DNA from: Phycisphaerales bacterium
Lineage (GTDB): Bacteria; Planctomycetota; Phycisphaerae; Phycisphaerales; UBA1924
Reading direction: 5' to 3'
Assembly: GCA_020849105.1 (NCBI GenBank)
Contig: JADLGW010000045.1
Span: 24,008 to 88,007 of the forward strand
DNA length: 64,000 bases
Below are positions 37,432 through 47,916 of the stretch, in pieces (position 1 is the first letter of the stretch; each line of letters begins with the position of its first letter). A program made the translations under genes and the position numbers. Under the pieces are notes generated by a model that searched no databases, had not been told where the DNA came from, and saw only the letters and a program-made list of their open reading frames with translations.

Positions 37432-38613
37432 TCAGAACATGTCCGGCATGCCCGGTGAACCCGCGGGGAAGACCGTCGCGGCCGCCCGCACCGCCGCGTC
37501 GTCCCCGTACAGACGCCCGGCCTGCCGCAGGCCGCCGGCGCTGATGTACCCGGCATACAGCGCCCCCAGCGCCCCGATATCCAGCCGCACCGAGCCCTCC
37601 CCGCCGCGGACGGCCTCGGCACGCCCACCCTCGGCGTGGACGCGCCAGCGCCCCGCGTTCTCCGGGAACAAGGGGTCGTCAACGTCCAGGTCCACGGCGC
37701 CGCCGGCGCCGGGCGCATACCCACGGGCCGCGATCGCCCCCGGGACGTCCACGATCCGCACCATCCAGAAGTCCCGCAGCGTCATCGTCCAGCGCTGCTC
37801 CCGCAGCATGAGGAGCACCGGGTGCGTCGGACCGCAGTGCATCACCAGGTCCAGGCCCATCGAGGCGAACCCGGCCAGGAAGCCCAGCACCCGCCGCCCG
37901 CCCGCCGCCGACCGGAACCCGATGTCCATCAGCGTCACGTCGTGCCGAGCGCTCGCCGCGTCCGGGCGCGACTGCTGGAGCACGGCGTAGCCATCGATTC
38001 CGCCCCCGGCACCCGGGGCGACCCAGCCCAGCGCCGCCTGGCCCCGCGGCATCCAAACCCGGTCCCAGACGTACCGGCCGCGATCCAGCCAGCCGTCCCA
38101 GTGCGACGCCATCCGCTGGTAGCACTCGGCCACGGCGGGTCGGTCCGCCTCGGTCGCCGGGCGCATCTCCGGGCGCGGCTCGCCCCCGAGCCGGGCAACA
38201 GGGATACGGACCTCAAACCGCGACCCGGCCTGTTCGAATCCGACCCGCCGGTACAAGGGCTGTGTGGCCGGGTACAGCGTCGAGATGGGTACGCCGTCGC
38301 CCCTCACCTCGCGCAGGAAACTTGTCATGAGGAACGTAGCGACGCCTCCGCCGCGGCCCTCCGGCGGCACGGCCACGCCCGCAACCCCCACCGTGGGCAC
38401 GCTGCGCCCGCCGAAGAACTGGCCCATGGTGGTCCGCAGGAGTTGCCCGGCCACGGCGCCGGCGGCGTCACGCACAACGCGCACGTTCGCCAGGCCCGAT
38501 CGCTCGATCCACTTCTTCGAGTCCTCCGGGGCGAACGCGAACGAGAGCCCAGAGATACGGGCGATCGCATCCAGCTCTGAGGTGGTGGCCGTTGAGTAGG
38601 TCCAAGTACCCAT
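37432..38613 (-). CDS. Eis-like GNAT acetyltransferase
   Basis: Acetyl-CoA-dependent N-acetyltransferase of the Eis type, 393 aa, cytoplasmic. The first GNAT domain has the acetyl-CoA pyrophosphate loop VAVPPEGRGGGVATFL and the following TLYPATQPLYRRVGFE strand. A second GNAT half and a C-terminal SCP2-like domain (about 290-393) match the Eis three-domain plan. ATG 38613 with AGGGGAG 6 nt upstream is preferred over TTG 38616. Eis proteins acetylate aminoglycosides or peptide lysines; the target here is unknown. Confidence 0.85.
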   Translation of the reverse strand: MGTWTYSTATTSELDAIARISGLSFAFAPEDSKKWIERSGLANVRVVRDAAGAVAGQLLRTTMGQFFGGRSVPTVGVAGVAVPPEGRGGGVATFLMTSFLREVRGDGVPISTLYPATQPLYRRVGFEQAGSRFEVRIPVARLGGEPRPEMRPATEADRPAVAECYQRMASHWDGWLDRGRYVWDRVWMPRGQAALGWVAPGAGGGIDGYAVLQQSRPDAASARHDVTLMDIGFRSAAGGRRVLGFLAGFASMGLDLVMHCGPTHPVLLMLREQRWTMTLRDFWMVRIVDVPGAIAARGYAPGAGGAVDLDVDDPLFPENAGRWRVHAEGGRAEAVRGGEGSVRLDIGALGALYAGYISAGGLRQAGRLYGDDAAVRAAATVFPAGSPGMPDMF

Positions 38614-38693
38614 CAATCGCTCCCCTTTCCGCTGGGCGCTCAGAGTAGTGGCGGCGGCCGCTCCATACCTTGAACGGCGTCAGTCCTGGGTTT

Positions 38694-38729
38694 CCAAAAA
38701 TGAACGGCCCCGGCGCGGAGGCCGGGGCC
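38694..38729 (-). terminator. intrinsic terminator of the PEP-CTERM gene
   Basis: Read on the minus strand: a perfect 9-bp stem GGCCCCGGC / GCCGGGGCC (38721-38729 and 38706-38714) with a 6-nt loop, followed by GTTCATTTTT. It lies 25 nt beyond the stop codon at 38755. Confidence 0.8.
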
Positions 38730-38754
38730 GGTCGGGTTCTGGAACCTGGAAGCG

Positions 38755-39291
38755 TCAGCGACGGCGACGGGTCGCGATCAGCCCGCCGAGGCCCAGCAGG
38801 GCGACGGAGCCCGGCGCGGGAACCTCCGCAAGCGTGATGACCACGTTGTCCCACTGGATGGTGTCACCGACGGCGTTGAACGAGTACCCGTTCATGAACG
38901 TCACGGTGTACTGCCCGGGGCCGTCGAGCCCCGCGGTGACAAAGTCCATCTCCAGTTGGCCGCCCGCAGACCCGTCCGGCGGCGGGGTGCCGGTGCCCAG
39001 GGCGCCCCAGGCGCCGCCGGGGTTGCCGAAGGTCGGCCCGACCACGAAGGAGCCGTTGGGCCCCGTGATCGTCAGTTGCATGTCGGAGTTGTACGCGAAG
39101 CCCAGCGTCTCCAGCATGGACGCGGAGAGGTGGAACCCGCTGACGGCGCCGCCGGCGTAGTTGAACACCTGGCTGGCCTGGGCGCCGAAGCCGTCCAGCG
39201 GCCCGGTCGACCCGAAGTTGAACACCTGGGCGCTCGCGGCCCCGGCGACGGTCATGAGCGCGGCGGCCGCGGCAAACGATGCGAACTTCAT
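38755..39291 (-). CDS. PEP-CTERM-type exported protein
   Basis: Secreted beta-rich protein, 178 aa. Signal peptide MKFASFAAAAALMTVAGAASA, a mature beta domain (about 22-150), and a C-terminal sorting signal: VPAPG, a hydrophobic stretch (SVALLGLGGLIA) and a terminal Arg cluster. This matches PEP-CTERM proteins processed by exosortase; no exosortase gene is in the window. ATG 39291 is chosen for the signal peptide and GGAG about 11 nt upstream. It has a strong-looking promoter at 39486-39514 with a leader of about 188 nt, and its own terminator. Confidence 0.83.
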   Translation of the reverse strand: MKFASFAAAAALMTVAGAASAQVFNFGSTGPLDGFGAQASQVFNYAGGAVSGFHLSASMLETLGFAYNSDMQLTITGPNGSFVVGPTFGNPGGAWGALGTGTPPPDGSAGGQLEMDFVTAGLDGPGQYTVTFMNGYSFNAVGDTIQWDNVVITLAEVPAPGSVALLGLGGLIATRRRR

Positions 39292-39485
39292 GTCTCTTGT
39301 CTCCAGTTTCACGACACGAACGATCACTCGGGTCCGCACATGCGGCCGGTGAAACTCTCCAACATCGCCGATGTCCTGGAGAGGAACCCGGCGACTGCCG
39401 ATCGCGTTTGTCGGATGCGACCGTCTCTCTCTTCTCCCCGCCGCCTTTCGGCCGCGGCACCCCGAAGGGGCGAATGACAGCCCTC

Positions 39486-39514
39486 AGAATACCGCGCCGT
39501 GCTCGGTTCCACAA
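39486..39514 (-). promoter_or_regulatory. sigma-70-like promoter of the PEP-CTERM gene
   Basis: On the minus strand TTGTGG (complement of 39509-39514), exactly 17 bp, then TATTCT (complement of 39486-39491). Predicted start near 39479, leaving a leader of about 188 nt before ATG 39291. Confidence 0.6.
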
Positions 39515-39559
39515 GGACAAACACGGAATCGCGCACGAAAAATATGGCGTGGGAAGTCG

Positions 39560-39576
39560 CGGTAATCTCGGTAATC
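39560..39576. repeat. CGGTAATC direct repeat pair
   Basis: Two exact copies of CGGTAATC, starts 9 bp apart, lie about 46 bp upstream of the -35 element of the PEP-CTERM promoter. The position suits an activator site, but this is unproven. Confidence 0.35.
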
Positions 39577-39768
39577 CAGGGGGTTTTGGAGCGGGTAAAC
39601 ACACGGGTGCCGCCGCCGCGCGACCCGGCGGACGTGAACCCGGGCTGACCGCGGACGTCGCGGACCAACTCAACTCGCATGTGCGCGGGCAGTTCGTCGA
39701 ACCGCCCACTGCGAGGCAGAGGGGCGAACCCCGGCATTTCCGCTTCACCCCGTGAAGTCTGCTGCGGC

Positions 39769-41803
<2,035 letters not shown>

Positions 41804-41811
41804 GGTCTTCC

Positions 41812-41817
41812 ACGATA
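41812..41817 (-). promoter_or_regulatory. TAnnnT -10 box of the HIT gene
   Basis: TATCGT on the minus strand, 8 nt before ATG 41803 in the 34-bp gap to the divergent DinB gene. Confidence 0.45.
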
Positions 41818-41837
41818 CCATCGCGCCGGAGGTTGCC

Positions 41838-42347
41838 ATGCCCAGGCTTCCCTGGTTCGAACGGAGGTTCGTGTTCCCGCACCCCGTGGATCGCTACCCG
41901 GAAGTCGTTACACGCTTCCGCGGCCTGCCGGCGCGGGCGGAGGAAGCGGTCCGCGGCCAGTCATCGGCCGAACTCACGCGGAAGCGCGACGCGGGGTGGA
42001 CGATCCAGGAGAACATCGGCCACCTGCTGGACCTGGAGACCCTCTTCGATGGCCGACTCGACGACTTCCAGGCGGGCAGGACGATGCTCCGCGCCGCAGA
42101 CCTGAGCAACCGGGCAACCGCCGAGGCCGGGCACAACGCGAGCGAGATCGGCCGCCTGCTCGGCTCGCTTCGCCGTGCCCGGCAGGCCCAGGCCGCACGC
42201 CTCGATGCACTCGCCCCGGCCGAGTTTGCGCGCGTCTCCACCCATCCGCGACTGAACATCCCCATGCGGCTCGTGGACGCCGTGGAGTTCGTCTGCGAGC
42301 ACGACGACTACCACCTGACGCGCATCCACGAACTCACGCGAATGTAA
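41838..42347 (+). CDS. DinB-superfamily protein
   Basis: Four-helix-bundle DinB/DUF664-type protein, 169 aa, cytoplasmic. Putative metal ligands are His in NIGHLLDLE (about residue 60) and two His in EHDDYHLTRIHEL near the C-terminus, the usual three-His arrangement. Relatives include thiol transferases (bacillithiol or mycothiol S-transferases) and unknowns. GGAGG lies 5 nt before ATG 41838. It is divergent from the HIT gene. The exact thiol or function is not assignable. Confidence 0.82.
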   Translation: MPRLPWFERRFVFPHPVDRYPEVVTRFRGLPARAEEAVRGQSSAELTRKRDAGWTIQENIGHLLDLETLFDGRLDDFQAGRTMLRAADLSNRATAEAGHNASEIGRLLGSLRRARQAQAARLDALAPAEFARVSTHPRLNIPMRLVDAVEFVCEHDDYHLTRIHELTRM

Positions 42348-42517
42348 CCCGGGTCGGGGTTCCCTTCTCTCGCGCTGCTCGAAGCACGCCGCGTCCGAGA
42401 ATGCCACACCCTGCGGTCGGCGTGTGCGGCGGGTTGCGGCGGAGAAACGATGAATCCTTCATCCGGGCCCCGTTGCCACATTGGGACTTCGCTGGAACTC
42501 TCGCGGGGCGCGCCGCG

Positions 42518-42523
42518 TACACT
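42518..42523 (+). promoter_or_regulatory. -10 box of the beta-propeller dockerin gene
   Basis: TACACT lies 22 nt before ATG 42546; the short leader contains AGGAGGA. No convincing -35 element is seen. Confidence 0.35.
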
Positions 42524-42545
42524 CGGACCTAGGAGGAGAGCGACC

Positions 42546-43994
42546 ATGAAACGAGTTGTTGCCACTGCCCTTCTGGCCGCCGCTGTCCCCGCGCTCGGCC
42601 AATCTGTCCGCGTCGAAACCGATGCCACGGGTACCTATATCCGGCCCTCCCGTGGCCTGATGGGGCCGACCGCCCCGAGTCCGGAGGCCATGCTCTGGAC
42701 CTACAACCACCCGACGGCCATTCCGCAGTCGGTGTCCCTCAGCCCTGCCTCCGGCTCGGCCTGGGTCGGCCAGACCCTGAATGCCGAGATGCTGCAGCGC
42801 TTCGCCATCACCGGGAGCGGCGTTCCCACGATGGAGATCCCCGCCGGGGGCAACAGCCCCTGCCTGGTCTCCGCGGCCCAGAACGCCGACATCGCGGCGT
42901 TCCTGGACCACACGGGTTCGAACTTCGAGGTCCGTGCGTACGCGTCCACCAGTTCCACGCCGCTCTGGACCTTCTCCGTCCCCGCCCAGTACGACAACTA
43001 CGGCGGCCCGCACAACCTGAAGGTCTCGCGTGACGGCTCGGTCGTCGCGGCGGGCTTCAACATCTCCGCCGGCGGGGCGCCCATCCTGTACTTCCTGAAC
43101 GGAAGCACGGGCGCCGTCATCAACACCTACACCCAGCCCTCCGGGTTCATCGCGTCGGTGGACCTCACCGATAGCGGCGGGCTCTGCGTGATCCAGCACA
43201 CGACGACCCAGGCCCTCGCGAAGGTCATCGACACCGCCACCGGGACGGAAACGTTCTCCGTCCCCGGCACGGGCGCGGGCACCGCGTACTTCAAGATCTC
43301 CGGCAACGGCGACGTGATCGTGGTCGGCGGCTTCTCCTTCCATGTGTACAAGAAGATCGCCGGGGTCTATACCCAGATCATCAACTTCAGCGCGCCGACC
43401 TCCTGGTTCGGTTCGGCGGCCGTGGTCAGCCGCGACGGCTCAACCGTCGGCGCCCTCAACCACAACTACGGGACCAACTACCAGGACACGTCCACCCGCA
43501 TCTGGGACGTGAACTCCGCGGCGCTGCTCGGCACGTTCAACACCCACGGCTCAGGCTCCCTCCAAGGGTCGGCCTCGGACGCGGCGATGTCCGACGATGG
43601 GTCGAAAATGGTCGCGGCGCACTGGGGCACCCAGGACAACGCGTTCCCGGAAACCCTGGTCTTCGACCGCAGTGTGAACCTCATCAACCAGATCGATTCG
43701 CCCGGTTCACCCTTCAGCGTGGACATGTCCGGCAACGGGCAGTACGTCCTGGTGGGGGCCAAGTCCGTCCACGCCAACATCATGGGCAATGGGGGTAACA
43801 CCTACCTGCTCAGCAACGCCGTCGCCTGCTACCCGGACTGCAACGGCGATGCGGCCCTCAACCTCTCCGATTTCGGCTGCTTCACGACCAAGTTCGCCCT
43901 CGGCGATCCCTACGCCGATTGCAACAGCGACTCGGTCCTGAACCTGTCCGACTTCGGTTGCTTCACGACCAAGTTCGCCCTCGGCTGTCCGTAA
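42546..43994 (+). CDS. exported WD40-like beta-propeller protein with GC-type dockerin pair
   Basis: Secreted protein, 482 aa. Signal peptide MKRVVATALLAAAVPALGQ, then a beta-propeller with blades like LKVSRDGSVVAAG, FKISGNGDVIVVGG and AAMSDDGSKMVAAHWG. The C-terminal pair of dockerin-like repeats (CYPDCNGD...LNLSDFGCF, then DCNSDSVLNLSDFGC, ending GCP) is nearly the same as in the gene at 23080. AGGAGGA lies 7 nt before the ATG. The protein is C-biased at wobble positions and full length. It is probably anchored through an unknown cohesin. Confidence 0.87.
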   Translation: MKRVVATALLAAAVPALGQSVRVETDATGTYIRPSRGLMGPTAPSPEAMLWTYNHPTAIPQSVSLSPASGSAWVGQTLNAEMLQRFAITGSGVPTMEIPAGGNSPCLVSAAQNADIAAFLDHTGSNFEVRAYASTSSTPLWTFSVPAQYDNYGGPHNLKVSRDGSVVAAGFNISAGGAPILYFLNGSTGAVINTYTQPSGFIASVDLTDSGGLCVIQHTTTQALAKVIDTATGTETFSVPGTGAGTAYFKISGNGDVIVVGGFSFHVYKKIAGVYTQIINFSAPTSWFGSAAVVSRDGSTVGALNHNYGTNYQDTSTRIWDVNSAALLGTFNTHGSGSLQGSASDAAMSDDGSKMVAAHWGTQDNAFPETLVFDRSVNLINQIDSPGSPFSVDMSGNGQYVLVGAKSVHANIMGNGGNTYLLSNAVACYPDCNGDAALNLSDFGCFTTKFALGDPYADCNSDSVLNLSDFGCFTTKFALGCP

Positions 43995-44016
43995 CGCCGC
44001 CGCACCTCCTTCGAAG

Positions 44017-44041
44017 CCGAGCGCCCGCGCGATCGGTTTTT
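44017..44041 (+). terminator. terminator-like hairpin after the beta-propeller dockerin gene
   Basis: CCGAGCG (44017-44023) pairs imperfectly, with one mismatch, with CGCGATCGG (44028-44036), followed by TTTTT at 44037-44041. It is 23 nt past the stop codon. Confidence 0.5.
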
Positions 44042-44213
44042 CTTGCGCTGCGGCCGGGGCGGTCGCGGGGCCCAGCCGAGGCTGGCGCTCCGCGTGGACA
44101 ACCTGTTCTCTGCGGCCGGAGGGGCCGCCCGAGCCGATACTGCGCACGGGGACGCATTGGGCGTGGAAAGGCCCTGTTTCCCCGTGGTCGCTGTGCCCTC
44201 AACGGAGTTGACG

Positions 44214-44873
44214 ATGAACAGGAACGGAGTTCTGCGCCGCGTGGTGTGTGTGATGGCCCTGGCCGCGATGGGGCTCGGGGGCTGCTCGGGTAAGAAAGCC
44301 CAGTTCAGCGCGGTGATGAGCGAGAATAACGAACTGCGTCAGCGGAACTCCGACCTGACCACCGCCCTTCAGGAGGCCAACACCCGCAACGCCTCCCTGG
44401 AGCAGGAGAACCGCGACATGGCGTCGAACCTCGACCGCCGCGGCGGGGGCGGCGGGGGGCGAGCGGGCGACACCGGGTTCGAGGGGATTAGCGGCGTCAA
44501 CGCATCGCGAGGGGCCGGCGGAGAGGTGGTGTTGGAGATCGCCGGAGAGGTCCTGTTCGACTCCGGCTCCGTGAGCCTGAAGTCCTCGGCCAAGAGTTCG
44601 CTGTCCAAGGTCGCCAATGTCATCCAGTCCAGGTACCCGAGCAACATGATCCGGGTCGAGGGCTACACCGACAGCGACCCGATACGGAAGAGCAACTGGA
44701 AGACCAACGAGCGTCTGAGCGCCGAACGCGCCTTGGCGGTCGAGAACTACCTGGTCACCAAGGGGTTGTCGAACGACCAGTTGTACTCCGCGGCGTTCGG
44801 GCCCGCCCGTCCCAAGCCCTCGAAGAAGGACAGTCGCCGGGTGGAGATCGTGATCCTTGCCGCTGCCGGATGA
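44214..44873 (+). CDS. OmpA/Pal-like peptidoglycan-binding lipoprotein
   Basis: Outer-membrane lipoprotein, 219 aa, lipobox GLGGC (Cys24). A coiled coil spans about 34-72 (ENNELRQRNSDLTTAL), then a Gly-rich linker, and an OmpA C-terminal domain from about 100: VLFDSGSVSLKSSAKSSL, VEGYTDSD, NERLSAERALAVENYL. The latter binds peptidoglycan diaminopimelate in relatives. GGAG lies 6 nt before ATG 44214; upstream in-frame codons are not used because they precede the lipobox. It suggests a diderm, peptidoglycan-containing envelope. Confidence 0.9.
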   Translation: MNRNGVLRRVVCVMALAAMGLGGCSGKKAQFSAVMSENNELRQRNSDLTTALQEANTRNASLEQENRDMASNLDRRGGGGGGRAGDTGFEGISGVNASRGAGGEVVLEIAGEVLFDSGSVSLKSSAKSSLSKVANVIQSRYPSNMIRVEGYTDSDPIRKSNWKTNERLSAERALAVENYLVTKGLSNDQLYSAAFGPARPKPSKKDSRRVEIVILAAAG

Positions 44874-45010
44874 TCGGTGTTTGTGCGGCAGGTAGAGTCC
44901 GTATCCGGTCCGGGGCGTGACCTTGCGATCGTACGACCTATACTGTTTTTCTAAGAGAATGCTCATCCTGCGGGCGTCCTTTGTGGGAGCCGGACAAGGA
45001 AACTGGTGGA

Positions 45011-45817
45011 ATGAACGACCGCGTCGCCCGGCTCCGCATCGGACCCTACCTGTTCCTTCGCCAGATGCAGGGTGGTCGCGTCGCCGATCGCTGGCTGGCG
45101 GTTCACGAGGGTGACGACACCTCACATGTCGTTCATCGGATCCCGGTCCGCTCGGATGACCAGGCCCGGGTTCTTGAGGCCATCCGACCGCTTTCCCACC
45201 TGGATCATCCCCACATCCTGCCGATCGAGCAGGTTTCCGTGGGTTCGGTCGGCGGCGGGAATGCGTGGATTGTCGCTCCCTTCACCGGAACGCACGAGGG
45301 GCTCCTGAACCTGGCCGATCTGCTCGCGGCAAAGGGCGGCCGCATGCCCTTGCCGGAGGCCGAGCGTGCCTTGGTCCAACTGCTCGGGGCCAGCCGGTAC
45401 GCCCATGTGCTCGGGTGCCGCCACGGCGCGATTGCAATGAACGAGGTTCTGGTGGACCGGGGTGGCAGCCTGGCCGTTGAGTTGTATGGAGTCTGGCACG
45501 CCCTGCGCGCCCGCCAAGGGGCGGCGGCAGAGGTTGTCCGAGATGAAGTGCGGTCGATCGTGGAGATCGGGTACCAGATGCTCACGGGGCTCACCGCCGA
45601 TGAGCCGCGAATCCCCGCCACCAGGCTGGTGAGGCGTCTGGACCGCCGCTGGGAAGACTGGTGCCGGGCCGGGCTTGACGCCGCGGGAGGCTTCCCGAGC
45701 GTGGATGCGGCCCTTGCGTGCCTGCCGGCGAGCGTCAGCGACGTGGTTGCCGAGGTGAAGAGCACGCCGGTTCGAACGGTGTTCAACCGTCTGGGCAGGG
45801 CACTTCGGTCACGCTGA
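45011..45817 (+). CDS. kinase-fold protein with degenerate active site (pseudokinase)
   Basis: Protein of 268 aa that follows the Ser/Thr kinase plan without its catalytic residues. IGPYLFLRQMQGGRVADRWL resembles the glycine-rich loop; HVVHRIPV sits where the VAxK lysine strand should be; HPHILPIEQ matches helix C/beta-4; CRHGAIAMNEVLVD replaces HRDLKPxNxLV (Asp lost); LAVELYG replaces the DFG region. ATG 45011 follows a weak AAGGA. It lies after the OmpA-like gene and converges with a HEAT-like protein at a 4-bp gap. A binding or scaffolding role is inferred. Confidence 0.7.
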   Translation: MNDRVARLRIGPYLFLRQMQGGRVADRWLAVHEGDDTSHVVHRIPVRSDDQARVLEAIRPLSHLDHPHILPIEQVSVGSVGGGNAWIVAPFTGTHEGLLNLADLLAAKGGRMPLPEAERALVQLLGASRYAHVLGCRHGAIAMNEVLVDRGGSLAVELYGVWHALRARQGAAAEVVRDEVRSIVEIGYQMLTGLTADEPRIPATRLVRRLDRRWEDWCRAGLDAAGGFPSVDAALACLPASVSDVVAEVKSTPVRTVFNRLGRALRSR

Positions 45818-45821
45818 GGGT

Positions 45822-47807
45822 TTATGGCGGCGGAACCTGTGAATCGCGAGCGATCGCCCGCGCCCGCTCCGTAAGCGCCGCCAGTCGCGCCCGATCGACC
45901 GGGGACATGGTCGCCCCAAAGCGTGACTCAATCGCCTTGGCGATCTCGTCCGCATGGGGCTGCGTGATCGCGCGTTCCAGCCCGTCGAGCCAGATTCCGA
46001 CCGGTGCCGACGACTCCGCGGCTTCTTCGATCTTTCCGGTCCAGAGGAGCGCGACCGTACGCAGGTTCTGGATCGTCGCGGGGTCGATGCCGCCACCCTC
46101 CGGAATGGCGGCCAGCGTGGGCAGGGCGGCATCCGGCCGCCCCATGTCGAGACGCGCCTGGGCAAGAAGAAGCAGGCCGCGGCCAACAATGGAGGGATCC
46201 TCAAGGCTTGGGCCGATCCGCGGCTCCATGAGGTAGCCCAGCAGGAGTTCCCTGTCCGCCGGCGCGGCAAGGTCGGCCGCCAGGTGTGCAACGACCGGCA
46301 GCGGGGCCATCTCCGCCGCCATGGCAACGCCCGAGTTGCGGGCCGCCGGCGTGGGCGCCGGGCTGTGAAGGAGCCTTCGGAGACCATCTTCACCCATTCG
46401 CTGTGATGCCACCGCCCGGGCGGCGGCGTCGAATAGTGCAGGGTCCGTTGCCGCCGCGTCCAGCACCGCCGTCCCGAAGCCCGGCTGTTCGCAGAGGGCT
46501 TCCGCAGCGGCGAGCCGCCGGCCGGGACCGGCGCCCTTGAGCGCGGCGGCGACGTGCTCCCGCCCGCCCTGTCCACCCATCGCGGCGAGCAACCTCAGTT
46601 CGGGCGGCGTGAGTTCCAGGGGATCGGTCGCCATCAGCAACCGGCAGACCGGTGCGACCTCATCGGCGGTGACCATCTCTGCGCGGGCCAGGGCAAGGAG
46701 CAACTGGACCGCGCCCGCCCTTGTCTCCGGGCCGTTCGTGGCCCACCGGATCGCGGGCCCGCTCAGGTGTGGAGTGGGCCAGCGGGCCGCGGCGGTCAGG
46801 AGGGCGGCCGCGGCGACCGGGTCTTTTTCCGCAGAGAGCGCCGCGGCGACCGCCTCGCCTGCGCCTGCGGGGGCCATCTGGCTGACGAGCGCCGCGGCCT
46901 GGGCCCGGACGGTCGCGCTCCCGTGACCCAGCAGCCGGATGACCGCGGCGCCCACGGTCGGGTCCACAGCGCCCCCGGCGGACAGTTCCCGGGTGACCAG
47001 TTCGAACCCCAGCGACCGGAGTTCATCGCGGTCGTCCAGGAGCAGCGAGACCAACAGGGCCGGGCGGTCCTCGGTCGTGGAACCGGATACGACAAGGTAG
47101 AGCCGCCGGAACGCATCGGTCAGGCGTGAGCCCGCCCGGGCCTGCTCCGCCGCGAGGCGGTCGCTCCGCCGGGCGAGTCCGGCGACGATGACTGCGTTCC
47201 ACTCCGCGCGGTCAAGGCCCCGCGTGTCCTCGTACCACGACAGCCAGCCCGCCCGGTCCTCCGCAAGGTCGTCGCGCCCGGTGAGCCGTCCCAACGCGCG
47301 GAACGCGGCGGCACGCACCGCCGACGGGCGCTGCGGCGTGGTTGCCGCGAGCAGGGTCTCCACCGCCTCCGGCGTCCGGAACGAGCCCAGGGCGGAGAGG
47401 CCGGCGACGATCCGGTCGTCCGGGGCGATCTGAACGAAGTCACGCACGGCCGCAAACAACTCCGCACGGGGCGTCGGGCTCCTTGCGATCGCTCCCAGCA
47501 GGGGTTCCGCGGCGGGGGATGCCGCGGCAATTCGGCCCGTTACCGCTGCCACCACGCCCGGATCGCCGCCGGCGACGAGGCGGGCGCCCGCGGCGTCACG
47601 GGCGTCCTTTGTGGCAGTGGGGTCGTCGCAGGTTGCCAGCAGGGTCCGATACTGCTCGGGAACCTCCGGACCGGGGGCAGCGGCAGCGGGAGCCGCGACG
47701 GGCACGGGCGCCACGGGTTGCGCCCCGGCAAGGGATGGGGCACTGAGGACTCCCAGCGCCGCCCATGCTGCCCATGTCACGCTCGTTCCGCGCACGCCCG
47801 GCTCCAT
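45822..47807 (-). CDS. exported HEAT-like helical repeat protein
   Basis: Protein of 661 aa. A signal peptide (hydrophobic WAAWAALGVLSAPSLAGA) is followed by a Pro/Ala linker and many alpha-helical repeats of about 35-40 residues rich in Ala and Leu (for example AVRAAAFRALGRLTG, TVRAQAAALVSQMAP), typical of HEAT/PBS-lyase-like arrays. The last 150 residues look TPR-like. No catalytic motif is visible. TGAGGAC precedes ATG 47807. It is divergent from a TPR protein across 109 bp. A protein-binding scaffold in the periplasm is likely. Confidence 0.75.
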   Translation of the reverse strand: MEPGVRGTSVTWAAWAALGVLSAPSLAGAQPVAPVPVAAPAAAAPGPEVPEQYRTLLATCDDPTATKDARDAAGARLVAGGDPGVVAAVTGRIAAASPAAEPLLGAIARSPTPRAELFAAVRDFVQIAPDDRIVAGLSALGSFRTPEAVETLLAATTPQRPSAVRAAAFRALGRLTGRDDLAEDRAGWLSWYEDTRGLDRAEWNAVIVAGLARRSDRLAAEQARAGSRLTDAFRRLYLVVSGSTTEDRPALLVSLLLDDRDELRSLGFELVTRELSAGGAVDPTVGAAVIRLLGHGSATVRAQAAALVSQMAPAGAGEAVAAALSAEKDPVAAAALLTAAARWPTPHLSGPAIRWATNGPETRAGAVQLLLALARAEMVTADEVAPVCRLLMATDPLELTPPELRLLAAMGGQGGREHVAAALKGAGPGRRLAAAEALCEQPGFGTAVLDAAATDPALFDAAARAVASQRMGEDGLRRLLHSPAPTPAARNSGVAMAAEMAPLPVVAHLAADLAAPADRELLLGYLMEPRIGPSLEDPSIVGRGLLLLAQARLDMGRPDAALPTLAAIPEGGGIDPATIQNLRTVALLWTGKIEEAAESSAPVGIWLDGLERAITQPHADEIAKAIESRFGATMSPVDRARLAALTERARAIARDSQVPPP

Positions 47808-47837
47808 GTCCTCATTTTCGGCCCGCGAATATCTGCT

Positions 47838-47862
47838 GCTTCGTCGATCCTACGAACGAAGT
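47838..47862. repeat. inverted repeat in the divergent promoter region
   Basis: CTTCGT and ACGAAG arms (6 bp, about 11 bp apart) flank the centre of the gap between the HEAT-like and TPR genes, just upstream of the -35 element of the latter. It could be an operator, but the arms are short. Confidence 0.3.
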
Positions 47863-47865
47863 TCA

Positions 47866-47894
47866 TTGAAGTGCCGGGTGCGGCGCTTTAGAAT
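47866..47894 (+). promoter_or_regulatory. sigma-70-like promoter of the TPR gene
   Basis: TTGAAG (47866-47871), 17-bp spacer, TAGAAT (47889-47894). Start predicted near 47901, leader about 16 nt to ATG 47917. Confidence 0.6.
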
Positions 47895-47916
47895 CGTGGG
47901 CGACCGGGTGTGACCT

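Larger units (their letters stand above)
39292..39768. other. 477-bp intergenic region with promoter and direct repeats
   Basis: Gap between atpD and the PEP-CTERM gene, both on the minus strand. It holds a sigma-70-like promoter (39486-39514), an A/T-rich tract (around 39536-39546), two CGGTAATC direct repeats with 9-bp period (39560-39567 and 39569-39576), and a long transcribed leader. A 137-codon minus-strand frame (39324-39737) spans it but runs through the promoter and has no ribosome-binding site. I see no convincing gene. Confidence 0.6.

Noticed and set aside
39324..39737. 137-codon minus-strand frame between atpD and the PEP-CTERM gene, checked as a possible atpC
   Set aside because: No similarity to the epsilon subunit, no ribosome-binding site, and it runs through the predicted promoter at 39486-39514.
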